Assembly (NCBI GenBank): GCA_900541675.1
Contig: UQKU01000001.1
Coordinates: 62,001-126,000, forward strand
DNA length: 64,000 nucleotides
Direction of reading: 5' to 3'
Origin: an uncultured Collinsella sp.
GTDB lineage: Bacteria > Actinomycetota > Coriobacteriia > Coriobacteriales > Coriobacteriaceae
Part shown: piece after piece, positions 1 to 7,957 of the stretch
Numbering within the stretch: position 1 is the first letter of the stretch
How the letters are laid out: each line of letters begins with the position of its first letter
The notes under the pieces: model-generated
Database searches by the model: none
Seen by the model: only the letters and a program-made list of their open reading frames with translations
What the model was told of the DNA's origin: nothing
Program-made: the position numbers and the translations under genes

Positions 1-618
1 GATGGCCATGGCGTAGGTCTGGCTAAAGTTGGGGCCGGAACCCAGGATATAGAAGAACTTGTGCTGCTGGCAGAGCTCGGCAAAACGGGCGCCTAGCTCG
101 GCGTTGACCTTCTCGCGGGCAGCGGGCAGCAGCGCATCCATCTGCTTAAGGCCGGCGTACATGTCGGCAAGCGCCTCGTAACCCTCTTGCTGGTCGAGCA
201 GCTCGGCAGCCATCAGGGCGCCGATGCCCTGCGGCACCTCGGCCTGCGGCACGCCTTCGCCCCACGGATAGACCCAGGTGGTCCACTTGCCGTTATCGAT
301 CTTGGAGCCCTCGCAGTCGGTGAGGGCGACAACCTCGGCGCCGGCGGCCAGCGCCATCTCGCAGCCGTCGACGACCTCCTGCGTGTTGCCGCTGTGGCTG
401 CAGGCGATGACGAGTGACTTCTCGCCAAGACTCTTGGGAGCCATCAGGCAAAACTCGCGTGCCGTGTAGACCGTCGAGGTAAACGTGGTGGCCTCGCGCT
501 TGAGTAGCTCGTTGGCCGGCATCAGGTCGATCATCGAACCGCCGCAGGCGATCCAAAAGACGTTCTCAATCTTGCCCTTGCGCTCGATAATTTCCTGAAC
601 CAGATCGTGTGCGTTCAC
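1..618 (-). CDS. SIS-domain sugar isomerase/deglycase-like protein, partial (3' end beyond window)
   Basis: The first 206 codons are visible; the C-terminus lies left of the window. The start is a GTG at 616-618, chosen because AAGGAGG lies 9 nt upstream. The N-terminus has the SIS sugar-phosphate pattern IACGGSMIDLMPANELL, and later the phosphosugar loop ACSHSGNTQE, as in FrlB/GfrE/GfrF-type deglycases and glucosamine-6-phosphate isomerases. By family knowledge such enzymes act in the cytoplasm on phosphorylated amino sugars or Amadori products after PTS import. It lies directly downstream of a GntR gene, with two copies of a probable operator between them. The exact substrate cannot be read from the sequence. 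It resembles the SIS genes at 6.9 and 12.3 kb. Confidence 0.85.
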   Translation of the reverse strand, partial: MNAHDLVQEIIERKGKIENVFWIACGGSMIDLMPANELLKREATTFTSTVYTAREFCLMAPKSLGEKSLVIACSHSGNTQEVVDGCEMALAAGAEVVALTDCEGSKIDNGKWTTWVYPWGEGVPQAEVPQGIGALMAAELLDQQEGYEALADMYAGLKQMDALLPAAREKVNAELGARFAELCQQHKFFYILGSGPNFSQTYAMAI

Positions 619-674
619 GGTGATGTTCCTCCTTGTGTGGCGGCTTTGGACGACGGCAGCTCGTACCTGCTGTC

Positions 675-753
675 GTTCTATGTTGTCCTATTTATAGCAC
701 GCACGACGATGCACGTGAAGTCATTTCACCAAACTTGTTCTATGTTGTTCTAT
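675..753. promoter_or_regulatory. Paired operator-like repeats in front of the SIS gene
   Basis: GTTCTATGTTGTCCTAT at 675-691 and GTTCTATGTTGTTCTAT at 737-753 differ at one base. Each is itself a direct repeat of GTTCTAT with a 10-bp period, one helical turn. They sit between the GntR gene (ends 763) and the SIS start (618), where the SIS promoter must lie. Inference: binding sites of the adjacent GntR/UTRA repressor. Confidence 0.6.
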
Positions 754-762
754 CTGTGGACG

Positions 763-1521
763 TTAGATGTCGAACACGTAGCGCGAGCCCACGATCTTTT
801 GGCGTCCGAGCAGCAAGGGCCGCTCGTCCGCATCGGTAAAGTACGCCTCCATATAGAAGAGCGGCTCGCCGACCGGCACCTCCAGCAGCGAGGCCGCCTG
901 AGCATCGGCAAGCGCAATCTCCACCGTACAGGGGTCGGACTTGAGCGGCGCGCGGCCCGAATGCTCGGCAACGAGCGCAAAGATGGAATTGTCCGTGAGG
1001 TCCTTGTCGGCAAGCGTCTGCAGATAGGGATGGTCGGCCAGCACAAAGGCGTTGTTCTCGAGCATGACGGGCACGCCGTCTGCCGTGCGCACGCGCTCGA
1101 CAACGATGAGCTCGCAGCCGGGTTCCACACCAAAAAACGCCGCGTCCTCGCGCGTCGCCGCAACCACCGTGCGCGACACCAGGCGTGCTCCGGCCACCAT
1201 GTCGTTGGCGGCGCAACCCTCGGAAAAGCTCTGAACGTCACCCTTCTGGACAATCTTGCGTTTGAGCTTGGGCGCACACACAAACGTGCCCCTCCCCTGC
1301 TGGCGGTTGAGATACCCCGCGCGCGACAGCTCCTCGACGGCGCGGCGCACGGTGATGCGTCCCACGCCGTAGTACTTCGCGAGCTCCATCTCGGAAGGAA
1401 TGCGCGAGCCGGATGCGTACACGCCGCGCGCGATCTCGCCCTTTAGGTCGTCCATAACCTGCTGGTACAGCGGCACGGCGGACACCTCAGTGCGCTCGGT
1501 TTTATCGTCGGATGCCATCAT
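763..1521 (-). CDS. GntR-family transcriptional regulator with UTRA ligand domain
   Basis: A 252-residue protein. The N-terminal 75 residues form a winged helix-turn-helix typical of GntR (PLYQQVMDDLKGEIARGVY, then SRIPSEMELAKYYGVGRITVRRAVEEL and the GRGTFV wing). The rest matches the UTRA effector domain that binds sugar phosphates in the HutC subfamily. Its ATG overlaps the recQ stop codon (TAATG at 1519-1523), so it is probably translationally coupled to recQ. The SIS gene follows 145 bp downstream, and the repeats at 675-753 are its likely operators. It probably represses that gene until a phosphosugar inducer accumulates; the ligand is unknown. Confidence 0.9.
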   Translation of the reverse strand: MMASDDKTERTEVSAVPLYQQVMDDLKGEIARGVYASGSRIPSEMELAKYYGVGRITVRRAVEELSRAGYLNRQQGRGTFVCAPKLKRKIVQKGDVQSFSEGCAANDMVAGARLVSRTVVAATREDAAFFGVEPGCELIVVERVRTADGVPVMLENNAFVLADHPYLQTLADKDLTDNSIFALVAEHSGRAPLKSDPCTVEIALADAQAASLLEVPVGEPLFYMEAYFTDADERPLLLGRQKIVGSRYVFDI

Positions 1522-3503
1522 TACGCTCCATCCCGTGCATGCTCGGACTCAAACTCTTCAATCGCCGCCATAAACTGCTCGCCAAAGGCATCGGCCTTTT
1601 TCTCGCCAATACCGTTGACCTGGATAAGCTCGTCGCGTGTCTGAGGTCGTAGGCGGCACAGGCCGCGCAGGGCCTTGTCAGAGAAGACCATGTACGGCGC
1701 CATCTCCAGCTCGGTCGAAATCTCCTTGCGCAGGGCACGCAGGCGCTCGAACAGCTCGGCATCGTCACCCACGCGCGGGCGCTGATCTAGCTCGGCCTCC
1801 TCACGCAGCAGATCCACCGCGCGGCGGGCACGGGCCGAGGCCTTGTGCTTGGACGCACGACGCTTAACGGTAAAGGCAAACGCCTCATCCTCGACCTCGG
1901 CGGCACGCGGGCCCAGCCCCACGACCGGGTACTGCCCCTGCGAGGCGGCCAAGTAACCGCGGCCGCACAGCTGGCCGATGATGTCCTTGATGCGCCCGAC
2001 CGATTCGCTCGACAGCTCACCATAGCCGCGGTCCTCGTCCAGATGCATCTGGCGAATGCGCTCGGTGTTGCCGCCGTGGAGCACGTCGGCGATGAGCGAC
2101 TTGCCAAAGCGCATGGGTCGCGTGGCCACATAGCGCACAGCGGCGCGGGCCATATCGGTGACGTCCTCGACCTCGAACTGCGTGAGGCAGTTGCTGCAGT
2201 TGCCGCAGCCCTCGGCCTCGTCCGTGGCGGTGGCGCCCGCACCAGCCGCGGCAGCATGCTCGGCCGCGGCCTCGTCGCCAAAGTAGCGCAACATATATTC
2301 GCGCAGGCAGCCGGTGGTATTGCAGTAGCCCTCCATCTGGCTGAGCAGACGGTAGCGGTTCTGGAGCGCCCACGCGCGCTGCTCGTCGTCGAGTGCCTCA
2401 TCGGCGGCATCGCCGCGGTCGATTAAAAAGCGGCGCATGCGAAAATCGTTACCGTTCCACAGCAAGTGGCAGCTTGCCGGGTCGCCATCACGGCCGGCGC
2501 GGCCCGCCTCTTGGTAGTATGCCTCGATGCTCTCGGGCACGTTGTTGTGGATCACGTAGCGCACGTTGGGCTTGTCGATGCCCATGCCAAAGGCGTTGGT
2601 GGCAACCATCACCTGAATGTCGTCGTCGATAAAGGCACGCTGGCTCTGGCGGCGGGCGTCGTTGCCCATGCCGGCATGGTAGCGACCCACGCGAATGCCG
2701 CTGGGGCCCAGCGCCTCGGCAAGCTCGCCTGCCAGCGCATCGACCGTCTTGCGGGTCGAGCAATACACGATGCCGCTCTCGCCCGAATGCGCAATCACAT
2801 AGTCGCGCACCCAGGCGGTCTTGGCCTTGTCGCCCATCTCCTCGCAACCAAAGTAGAGGTTCTTGCGATCGAAGCCCGTCACCACCGTCGCGGGGTTTTG
2901 CAGGCCGAGCATCTGCTGAATGTCCGCGCGCACACGCTCGGTCGCCGTAGCGGTAAAGGCTGCCACGATAGGGCGCTGCGGCAGGGAATCGATGAACTCG
3001 CGAATCTGCAGGTAGGCGGGGCGGAAATCCTGGCCCCATTGGCTCACGCAGTGGGCCTCGTCAATGGCCACGAGCGGCACGCCGATGCCGCCTTCGGCCG
3101 CAGCTTCCTGCGCAAAGGCCAAAAAACGCGGCTCAAGCAAGCGCTCGGGCGCCACGTACATAAGCTGATAGCGGCCCTCGCGCGCCCGCTTGAGCACGGT
3201 GTTTTGCTGGGCCGGGGTAAGGCTGGAGTTGAGATAGCTGGGTCGCGCACCCGCCGCGAGCAACGCACGGGTCTGGTCCTCCATAAGCGACAGCAGCGGA
3301 CTCACCACAAAGGTGATGCCGGGCAGCATGAGCGCGGGCACCTGGTAGCAAATGGACTTGCCGGCGCCCGTGGGCATAACACCCAACGCATCGCGACCGG
3401 CAAGGATTGCATCGACCATGCGGTCCTGTCCCGGGCGAAACGAGGTGTAGCCAAAATAGGCGCCGAGCGTGTCGAGCGCCATCTGCTGCATGCTATCGGT
3501 CAT
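1521..3503 (-). CDS. recQ: ATP-dependent DNA helicase RecQ
   Basis: 660 residues, normal for bacterial RecQ. Walker A is MPTGAGKS at about 43-50. The DEAH box reads AIDEAHCVSQWG and is followed by the RecQ aromatic-rich loop. The second helicase half has GIVYCSTRKT and the arginine-finger region YYQEAGRAGRDG. A zinc-binding stretch follows, with cysteines in CNTTGC and CGNCSNC, then an RQC winged helix. The C-terminus is an HRDC domain (LRALRKEIS...LIQVNGIGEKKADAFGEQF). The enzyme unwinds DNA 3'-to-5' in recombination and fork repair. A GntR gene overlaps its stop codon. Confidence 0.97.
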   Translation of the reverse strand: MTDSMQQMALDTLGAYFGYTSFRPGQDRMVDAILAGRDALGVMPTGAGKSICYQVPALMLPGITFVVSPLLSLMEDQTRALLAAGARPSYLNSSLTPAQQNTVLKRAREGRYQLMYVAPERLLEPRFLAFAQEAAAEGGIGVPLVAIDEAHCVSQWGQDFRPAYLQIREFIDSLPQRPIVAAFTATATERVRADIQQMLGLQNPATVVTGFDRKNLYFGCEEMGDKAKTAWVRDYVIAHSGESGIVYCSTRKTVDALAGELAEALGPSGIRVGRYHAGMGNDARRQSQRAFIDDDIQVMVATNAFGMGIDKPNVRYVIHNNVPESIEAYYQEAGRAGRDGDPASCHLLWNGNDFRMRRFLIDRGDAADEALDDEQRAWALQNRYRLLSQMEGYCNTTGCLREYMLRYFGDEAAAEHAAAAGAGATATDEAEGCGNCSNCLTQFEVEDVTDMARAAVRYVATRPMRFGKSLIADVLHGGNTERIRQMHLDEDRGYGELSSESVGRIKDIIGQLCGRGYLAASQGQYPVVGLGPRAAEVEDEAFAFTVKRRASKHKASARARRAVDLLREEAELDQRPRVGDDAELFERLRALRKEISTELEMAPYMVFSDKALRGLCRLRPQTRDELIQVNGIGEKKADAFGEQFMAAIEEFESEHARDGA

Positions 3504-3705
3504 GGTTTCCTAACGTCCAAGTCATCTGCCGCCGATTATACGCCGCCACGCGGACCGGCGCCGCCCGGCTGCCGACCACGGGCAATACAATCCAAGGCGG
3601 ACGAACGTGAATTTTCGGACACTTGCCGAACAAGCGTGGATAATCTCCCACTTTGAGGCCGTCACCGAGCCAAAAACGGGAGACTACCCACGCTCATTCT
3701 GCAGG

Positions 3706-3761
3706 TAGTCATTGGAGACGTTCTTGTTTGACTAGTCATTTAAGAGCGTCCCCAATGACTA
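3706..3761. repeat. Dispersed palindrome, 20-bp arms (copy 1)
   Basis: Arms 3706-3725 and 3742-3761 are complementary at 18 of 20 positions around a 16-nt centre holding GACTAGTC. Near-identical copies are at 12075-12130 and 47812-47867. The rest of 3504-3705 holds the recQ upstream region, and I see no gene in it. The pattern resembles REP or MITE-like elements; no transposase is nearby. Confidence 0.75.
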
Positions 3762-3779
3762 CCTTGGAAACCCCGCAGG

Positions 3780-3932
3780 TTGAACATAAGTCGGCGAAAA
3801 CGCCCCTAAGCGAGCAAGGTGACGTGAAAGAGGAGGGAAGCGTACTTCGGTACGCGACCGACGATTGAACGTCAGATTGCCGCTTAGGGGCGTTTGCAGC
3901 GTCGACCGGTCCGTCGTTCGTTAGAACGGCGG
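3780..3932. repeat. Structured 3'-flanking hairpin element (copy A)
   Basis: A nested hairpin. GTCGGCG (3790-3796) pairs with CGTCGAC (3900-3906). AAACGCCCCTAAGCG (3798-3812) pairs perfectly with 3881-3895. GCAA/TTGC and GACGT/ACGTC pair inside, and a GCGTAC-TTCG-GTACGC hairpin caps it. A further hairpin, CCGTCGTTC/GAACGGCGG (3911-3932), adjoins the end of the GntR gene and may be its terminator. The same blocks recur at 12186-12346 and, shortened, at 16910-16944, always just downstream of a minus-strand gene. Confidence 0.7.
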
Positions 3933-3940
3933 AACCAACC

Positions 3941-4660
3941 CTACATAACCATGACGTAGCGCGATCCCACGTAGTACTGCTTACCCATCAGGACCGGCTC
4001 GCCATTGGGGCCGGTAAAGCCGGCACGCAGATTGAGCAGCGGATCGTGCGGAGCAATGCCCAGCTCGGCCGCCTGCTCGGTATTGGCACGAACGGCCTCG
4101 ACCGTGCGGTAGTCAACCGAGACAATCGGCGTTCCGCCGACACGCTCGACCTCGGCAAAAATCGACTTGTCCTCAAGATCGGCCGTCAACAGCTCACGGT
4201 AGGCGTCAAACGGCACAAAGATGTTCTCCTCAAATATGGGCTCGCCGTCGGCCGTACGCACGCGCTTGATATGCAGCAGCAGCGCGTCCTTCTGCAGGCC
4301 AAAGAACTCCATCTCGTTTTGGCGCGCCGGAACGATCTGGCGATCGACCACGTGTGCACCGGCCTTCATGCCGTTGTCGGCACACAGCGCGGTAAACGTC
4401 TGCAGCGTCGAGGCATGGAACTGACGATTGATGTGCGGCGTGGAAACAAAGGTGCCACGGCCCTGCTGCTTAACCAGGTAGCCATCGGAGCACAGCTCCT
4501 CGACGGCGCGGCGCACCGTAATTCGGCTCACCTCGTACTGCTCGGCAAGCTCAAGCTCGGACGGAATACGCTCCTTGGGTGCATAAACACCTTTCTCGAT
4601 CGCGTCCTTGATTTCGTCGTAAATCTGCTGGTAAAGTGGTGCATTTTTGGGCGTAGGCAT
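3941..4660 (-). CDS. GntR-family transcriptional regulator with UTRA domain
   Basis: 239 residues. The N-terminal GntR winged helix (PLYQQIYDEIKDAIEKGVY, RIPSELELAEQYEVSRITVRRAVEEL, GRGTFV) is followed by a UTRA ligand-binding domain ending in GKQYYVGSRYVMVM. It is closely similar to the regulator at 763-1521. A site TATAACGTCTAG at 4703-4714 in its own upstream region resembles sites in front of the mannose-type PTS operon (10694) and the EamA gene (11972). I infer that it autoregulates and controls the PTS/SIS operon. A structured repeat follows the stop codon. Confidence 0.9.
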   Translation of the reverse strand: MPTPKNAPLYQQIYDEIKDAIEKGVYAPKERIPSELELAEQYEVSRITVRRAVEELCSDGYLVKQQGRGTFVSTPHINRQFHASTLQTFTALCADNGMKAGAHVVDRQIVPARQNEMEFFGLQKDALLLHIKRVRTADGEPIFEENIFVPFDAYRELLTADLEDKSIFAEVERVGGTPIVSVDYRTVEAVRANTEQAAELGIAPHDPLLNLRAGFTGPNGEPVLMGKQYYVGSRYVMVM

Positions 4661-4693
4661 ATCTGATCACTCTTATCAAAATATCGAAATAAG

Positions 4694-4716
4694 TAATACG
4701 TATATAACGTCTAGTT
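4694..4716. promoter_or_regulatory. Operator-like site upstream of GntR gene
   Basis: TATATAACGTCTAG lies in the AT-rich promoter region of the GntR gene. The core TATAACG[T/A]CT is shared with 10694-10709 and, on the minus strand, 11972-11987. Inferred binding site of this GntR protein. Confidence 0.5.
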
Positions 4717-4752
4717 TCATGTTACCTCATATTGATAAAACGATACACCCCA

Positions 4753-4801
4753 CCTACCAAAAAGGGACAGGTTTAATTTGGTAGGTTTTATCTGGGCAAA
4801 C
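4753..4801 (+). repeat. Dispersed 45-50 bp repeat (AGGGACAGGTTTA family), copy 1
   Basis: CCTACCAAA (4753-4761) is inverted at 4777-4785, and the core AGGGACAGGTTTA lies between. It is followed by TTTTATCTGGGCAAAC. Related copies are at 6057-6106 (opposite orientation), 6737-6784 and 14269-14306. The repeat sits between the YitT gene's 3' end and the GntR promoter. Confidence 0.75.
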
Positions 4802-4807
4802 GAAAGT

Positions 4808-4835
4808 CCCTCGAAAGCAACGGGGCTTTCGAGGG
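4808..4835 (-). terminator. Hairpin downstream of YitT gene
   Basis: CCCTCGAAAG (4808-4817) pairs with CTTTCGAGGG (4826-4835), 45 bp beyond the YitT stop. The T-tract on the minus strand is weak (ACTTTCGTTT), so this is a probable rather than certain intrinsic terminator. Confidence 0.55.
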
Positions 4836-4879
4836 GCTCATGCGGAAGGGTTGCGCCGGGCCGGCAAAATGCCAATACC

Positions 4880-5887
4880 CTACTTGCCGTCGTCCTGCTG
4901 CAGGCTGTCCTGCTCGCTGAGGCGCGCCTGCCTGCTGGCCATGCGCGCGGGCTTGTCGGGATCGGGTACGGCCGCGGGCATGGGCTCGTCGACATGACCG
5001 CCCCACCAGCCGCCCACAAAGTCGAGCGTGTGGAACACGTTGATCACGGCGCCGGGATCAATGTCGCACACCAGCTTGATGATGTCCTGGCTCTCGTAGG
5101 TCGAGACAACGGCGTGCAGCAGGTACATCTTTTCGCGGCTGTATCCGCCGATGACCTCGGCGCAGCTAATGCCGTGCTGAAAATGGTCAACATAGGCGGT
5201 CATGACCTCGTCTGCCTTGCGCGTCGTGATCTGCAGCGTCACGCGGTCGTAGCGATGATAGAAGCTGTCGATAGTCTTGGTCGAAATAAACTGGAACACG
5301 ATGGAGTATGCCGCATTGTCCCAGCCAAACATGAAACCAAAGATCGCCAGGATAAAGCAGTTGAAACCAAAAATGACGCCCCAGATGGTCTTGCCCGTGT
5401 GGTTGGAAACCCACAGCGCGATAAAGTCGGTGCCACCGGTAGATGCGCCGGACTTAAGCGCGATGGCAGCGCCCAGACCCGAGACCACGCCGCCAAAAAT
5501 GATGAGCATAATCTTGTCGCCCAAAAACGGGGAAAAGTGAAAGATGTTGAGGAACAGCGACGAGAGCACGACCTGCATCATCGAGAAGATGACGAAGCGT
5601 TTGCTAATGCCGCTCCAGCATAGGAGCGCCACGGGGATGTTGAGCGCGAGCATGCCGAGCGAGATGTCGATTCGAACGCCGCCGAGCGAGGTAACGCGAT
5701 CGAGCAGGACCGCGACGCCGGTAAGACCACTCGGAAGCAGGTCGGCGGGTTGAATGAACGCCTGGATCAGAAATGTCTGGAGAACGGCGGAAATGGTGAC
5801 CGCCACGGCAGTAATGGCACGGCGAACGATGGTGAGGCGGCCGAGCACGAGCACGCGGTCCGTGAGCTGATCGATGGCGTTCGCCAC
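4880..5887 (-). CDS. YitT-family membrane protein (DUF161/DUF2179)
   Basis: 335 residues. The N-terminal two thirds have about five or six hydrophobic segments, starting with the TM region TAVAVTISAVLQTFLIQAF. The pattern LKSGASTGGTDFIALWVSN is diagnostic of the YitT family. The C-terminal soluble part (about 210-290) matches the DUF2179 domain (VMTAYVDHFQHGISCAEVIGGYSREKMYLLHAVVSTYE). The tail is charged. The transported substrate, if any, is unknown. The gene stands alone, flanked by a repeat and a hairpin on its 3' side. Confidence 0.85.
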   Translation of the reverse strand: MANAIDQLTDRVLVLGRLTIVRRAITAVAVTISAVLQTFLIQAFIQPADLLPSGLTGVAVLLDRVTSLGGVRIDISLGMLALNIPVALLCWSGISKRFVIFSMMQVVLSSLFLNIFHFSPFLGDKIMLIIFGGVVSGLGAAIALKSGASTGGTDFIALWVSNHTGKTIWGVIFGFNCFILAIFGFMFGWDNAAYSIVFQFISTKTIDSFYHRYDRVTLQITTRKADEVMTAYVDHFQHGISCAEVIGGYSREKMYLLHAVVSTYESQDIIKLVCDIDPGAVINVFHTLDFVGGWWGGHVDEPMPAAVPDPDKPARMASRQARLSEQDSLQQDDGK

Positions 5888-6017
5888 GGAGGCTCCTTTC
5901 GAAGGCAGATATAGTTGTGAGGCGTGCCCGCGATTGTAGCATGGAGCGTGCGGGGGCGCTTCAATTCACCCTCTCTCGACAACCATCAGAAGGACCGTGA
6001 GGCCGCTCAAAAGAAAA

Positions 6018-6048
6018 ACGCCGTGAAGAGAGCGGTCCCTTCACGGCG
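6018..6048 (-). terminator. Intrinsic terminator after the HAD phosphatase gene
   Basis: CGCCGTGAAG (6019-6028) pairs with CTTCACGGCG (6039-6048). On the minus strand it is followed by TTTTTCTTTT. It lies about 45 bp past the phosphatase stop, after the repeat at 6057-6106, and likely ends the PTS/SIS/phosphatase transcript. Confidence 0.8.
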
Positions 6049-6056
6049 AATTCGGC

Positions 6057-6106
6057 GTTTGCCCAGATAAAACCTGCCAAAATAAACCTGTCCCTAAATG
6101 GCAGGT
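6057..6106 (-). repeat. Dispersed 45-50 bp repeat (AGGGACAGGTTTA family), copy 2
   Basis: Read on the minus strand it has the same order as copy 1: ACCTGCCA, AGGGACAGGTTTA, TGGCAGGT and TTTTATCTGGGCAAAC. ACCTGCCA (6072-6079) pairs with TGGCAGGT (6099-6106). The HAD gene's last codons and TAG stop (6094-6096) lie inside it. Confidence 0.75.
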
Positions 6107-6723
6107 AGGATGTCGGTCAGGTTGTCGATGATGGTGTCGGCGGCGGACTGGTCCAGGTTGACGCCCTCGTGCGGACGCAGCGCCAGGACTCGGGCGCCGG
6201 AGCGCTTGCCGGCCTCGATGCCCAAAGGCGAGTCCTCGATAACCAGGCACTCGGCAGGCTCCACCCCCAGCGCCTCCATGGCACGCAGGTAGATCTCGGG
6301 GTCGGGCTTAAACGCACTGCACTCGTGGCCGCTGATGGTGTAGTCCAGCACGTCGGCGATACCGGCAATTTCCACCAGCTCGTCAATGAGCTCGCGATAG
6401 GACGAGCTCGCGATGGCGCACTTCACGCCGCGCTCGTGCAGCTCACGCATCACCGGCCCCGTCTGCTCGTTGAGCAGCTCGGTATACGGAACGGGATGGT
6501 CCGGGCTGTAGACCTGCTTGTACTCCACGCGCAGACGCTCACGCAGCTCAATATCGTCGGGCACCAGCGCCTCCCAAATGGCAGGCTCGTTAGACCCCGA
6601 AAGATCGGGAATCTCGTCAAAGTGGAACCCCTTCTCTTCCATAAACGCCACGCGACGACGGTTGTAGAACCACTCGGTATCGACCAGCACGCCGTCCATA
6701 TCAAACAGCACTGCCTTGATCAT
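6094..6723 (-). CDS. HAD-family sugar-phosphate phosphatase / beta-phosphoglucomutase-like
   Basis: 209 residues. HAD motif I is VLFDMDGVLVDTE, with nucleophile Asp8 and acid/base Asp10. Motif II lies in CAIASSSYREL, and motif III/IV in KPDPEIYLRAMEALGVEPAECLVIEDSPLGIEAG. The helical cap between motifs I and II fits the beta-phosphoglucomutase/YniC subgroup. The ATG at 6723 is preferred because AGGAG lies 6-7 nt upstream; an ATG at 6729 is too close. It is the last gene after the PTS and SIS genes, so it probably acts on the same phosphosugar. The stop codon is supplied by a dispersed repeat, and another copy in inverse orientation lies just upstream of its ribosome-binding site. Confidence 0.85.
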   Translation of the reverse strand: MIKAVLFDMDGVLVDTEWFYNRRRVAFMEEKGFHFDEIPDLSGSNEPAIWEALVPDDIELRERLRVEYKQVYSPDHPVPYTELLNEQTGPVMRELHERGVKCAIASSSYRELIDELVEIAGIADVLDYTISGHECSAFKPDPEIYLRAMEALGVEPAECLVIEDSPLGIEAGKRSGARVLALRPHEGVNLDQSAADTIIDNLTDILPAI

Positions 6724-6736
6724 ACGCATCTCCTCC

Positions 6737-6784
6737 CACCTGCCAAAAAGGGACAGGTTTATTTTGGTAGGTTTTATCTGGGGT
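6737..6784 (+). repeat. Dispersed 45-50 bp repeat (AGGGACAGGTTTA family), copy 3
   Basis: It reads CACCTGCCAAAAAGGGACAG followed by GTTTATTTTGGTAGGTTTTA and ATCTGGGG on the plus strand. Orientation is opposite to copy 2, so the two bracket the HAD gene. Its edge abuts the GGGAGGAG ribosome-binding site of that gene. Confidence 0.75.
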
Positions 6785-6822
6785 TTTATGACGCGGCAGA
6801 CACGCCCTCCCCAGAGCAAAAA

Positions 6823-6850
6823 AGGGGACAGGGCGCAAACCCCATCCCCT
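6823..6850 (-). terminator. Hairpin with T-tract after the SIS gene
   Basis: AGGGGA (6823-6828) pairs with TCCCCT (6845-6850). On the minus strand it runs into TTTTTTGC. It lies 34 bp past the SIS stop and may partly terminate before the phosphatase gene. The stem is short. Confidence 0.5.
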
Positions 6851-6883
6851 CTCAATCAACCCGTAAGGTCTACTTACTTGTGA

Positions 6884-7867
6884 TTAGTAGGAAAGCTTCC
6901 ACATGTAGCGACGCATGGTCAGCGGGTGCTGACGGGCCTCGGCGATCTGGTTGCCGTACTCGCGCATAACGGCGAGGTGCAGCAGCGGGTTGAAGTAGGT
7001 GACGACGCTCGCGGGCACGGCGTCAGCCAGGCCGTAGTCCTTGGAGTCGATCAGAGCGACCTTGGCGCCCATGCGCTTAAGGAAGGTGAGGGCGCGGGCG
7101 TCCATCGGACGGGTAGCGCCATCGGACATGAAGAAGACGTAGGGCTTACCCTCGGTGGAAACCTCGAACGGGCCGTGGAAGTACTCACCGGTGTTGTAGG
7201 CGGCGGCGTCGATCCACTGCATCTCGGTGAACAGGAAGGCGGCGTGAGAATAAGCCATCTTCTCGGAGGCACCGGAAGCCATGAAGTAGATCATCTTGTC
7301 GTCCTTGAAGTCCTCGGCGAACTTCTTGGCGAGCTTCTTGCAGGACTGAGCAGCGTTCTCGCAGAGCTCAAAGACGTTGGTGAGGCCGGTGATCATGTCC
7401 TCGTAGTGGTCATAGCCCTCGGTCTGCTGAAGGATCTCGACAGCAAGAGCGATGGCGTAGCCGGGCTTCTCGCACTTGGCAGCGAAGTTGGCGTGGAAGC
7501 CGTGAACGATGACGTAGTCAGCGTCGACGGTCAGAGCGGAGCCAGCCTTGTTGGTGAGGGAGACGACCGGGCAGTTGTGCTTCTTGGCGGTCTTGTTGGC
7601 CTCGACGGTCTCGGGCGTGGAGCCACCGAGGGAGCAGGTGATCACGAAGGTGTGCTCGTTGACCCAGGAAGGCGTGTCGTAGTTGAACTCGTTAGCGGTG
7701 AAGATCTGAACGTTCAGCTTGTCCGTGTTGTTGGCCAGGAAGTACTTGGCGGGGTAAAGGTCGGACATGGAGGCACCGCAGCCGACGAAGGCGACGCTGT
7801 GGATCTCGTGGTTGGACAGGACGTCAGCGACGATCTGCTTAGGGAGGTTAAGGTCGATCTCGTACAT
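6884..7867 (-). CDS. SIS-domain phosphosugar deglycase/isomerase (FrlB/GfrE-like)
   Basis: 327 residues with two SIS domains. The first has VAFVGCGASMSDLYPAKYFL and the loop TCSLGGSTPETVEANK. The second has FMASGASEKMAYSHAAFLFTEM, YNTGEYFHGPFEV and a C-terminal LTMRRYMWKLSY. The GEFxHGPxE signature and the aromatic RRY C-terminus are as in fructoselysine-6-phosphate deglycases. The ATG at 7867 has AAAGGA 9 nt upstream; an ATG at 7876 abuts it and is less likely. It follows the PTS IID gene after two strong hairpins, so its product likely processes the sugar phosphate made by that PTS. Fructoselysine or glucoselysine 6-phosphate is the leading guess, not proven. Confidence 0.85.
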   Translation of the reverse strand: MYEIDLNLPKQIVADVLSNHEIHSVAFVGCGASMSDLYPAKYFLANNTDKLNVQIFTANEFNYDTPSWVNEHTFVITCSLGGSTPETVEANKTAKKHNCPVVSLTNKAGSALTVDADYVIVHGFHANFAAKCEKPGYAIALAVEILQQTEGYDHYEDMITGLTNVFELCENAAQSCKKLAKKFAEDFKDDKMIYFMASGASEKMAYSHAAFLFTEMQWIDAAAYNTGEYFHGPFEVSTEGKPYVFFMSDGATRPMDARALTFLKRMGAKVALIDSKDYGLADAVPASVVTYFNPLLHLAVMREYGNQIAEARQHPLTMRRYMWKLSY

Positions 7868-7957
7868 CTGACACATTCCTTTCAATTTTTGCGGCGCCAC
7901 ATTGCCGGGCGCTCGCAGGGTTACCGTGATTTGGACCGAGTCGCCGGTCCGTTGAGG

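Noticed and set aside
3706..3761. Insertion sequence
   Set aside because: The palindromes have no transposase gene between or near them, so only a REP/MITE-like label is justified.
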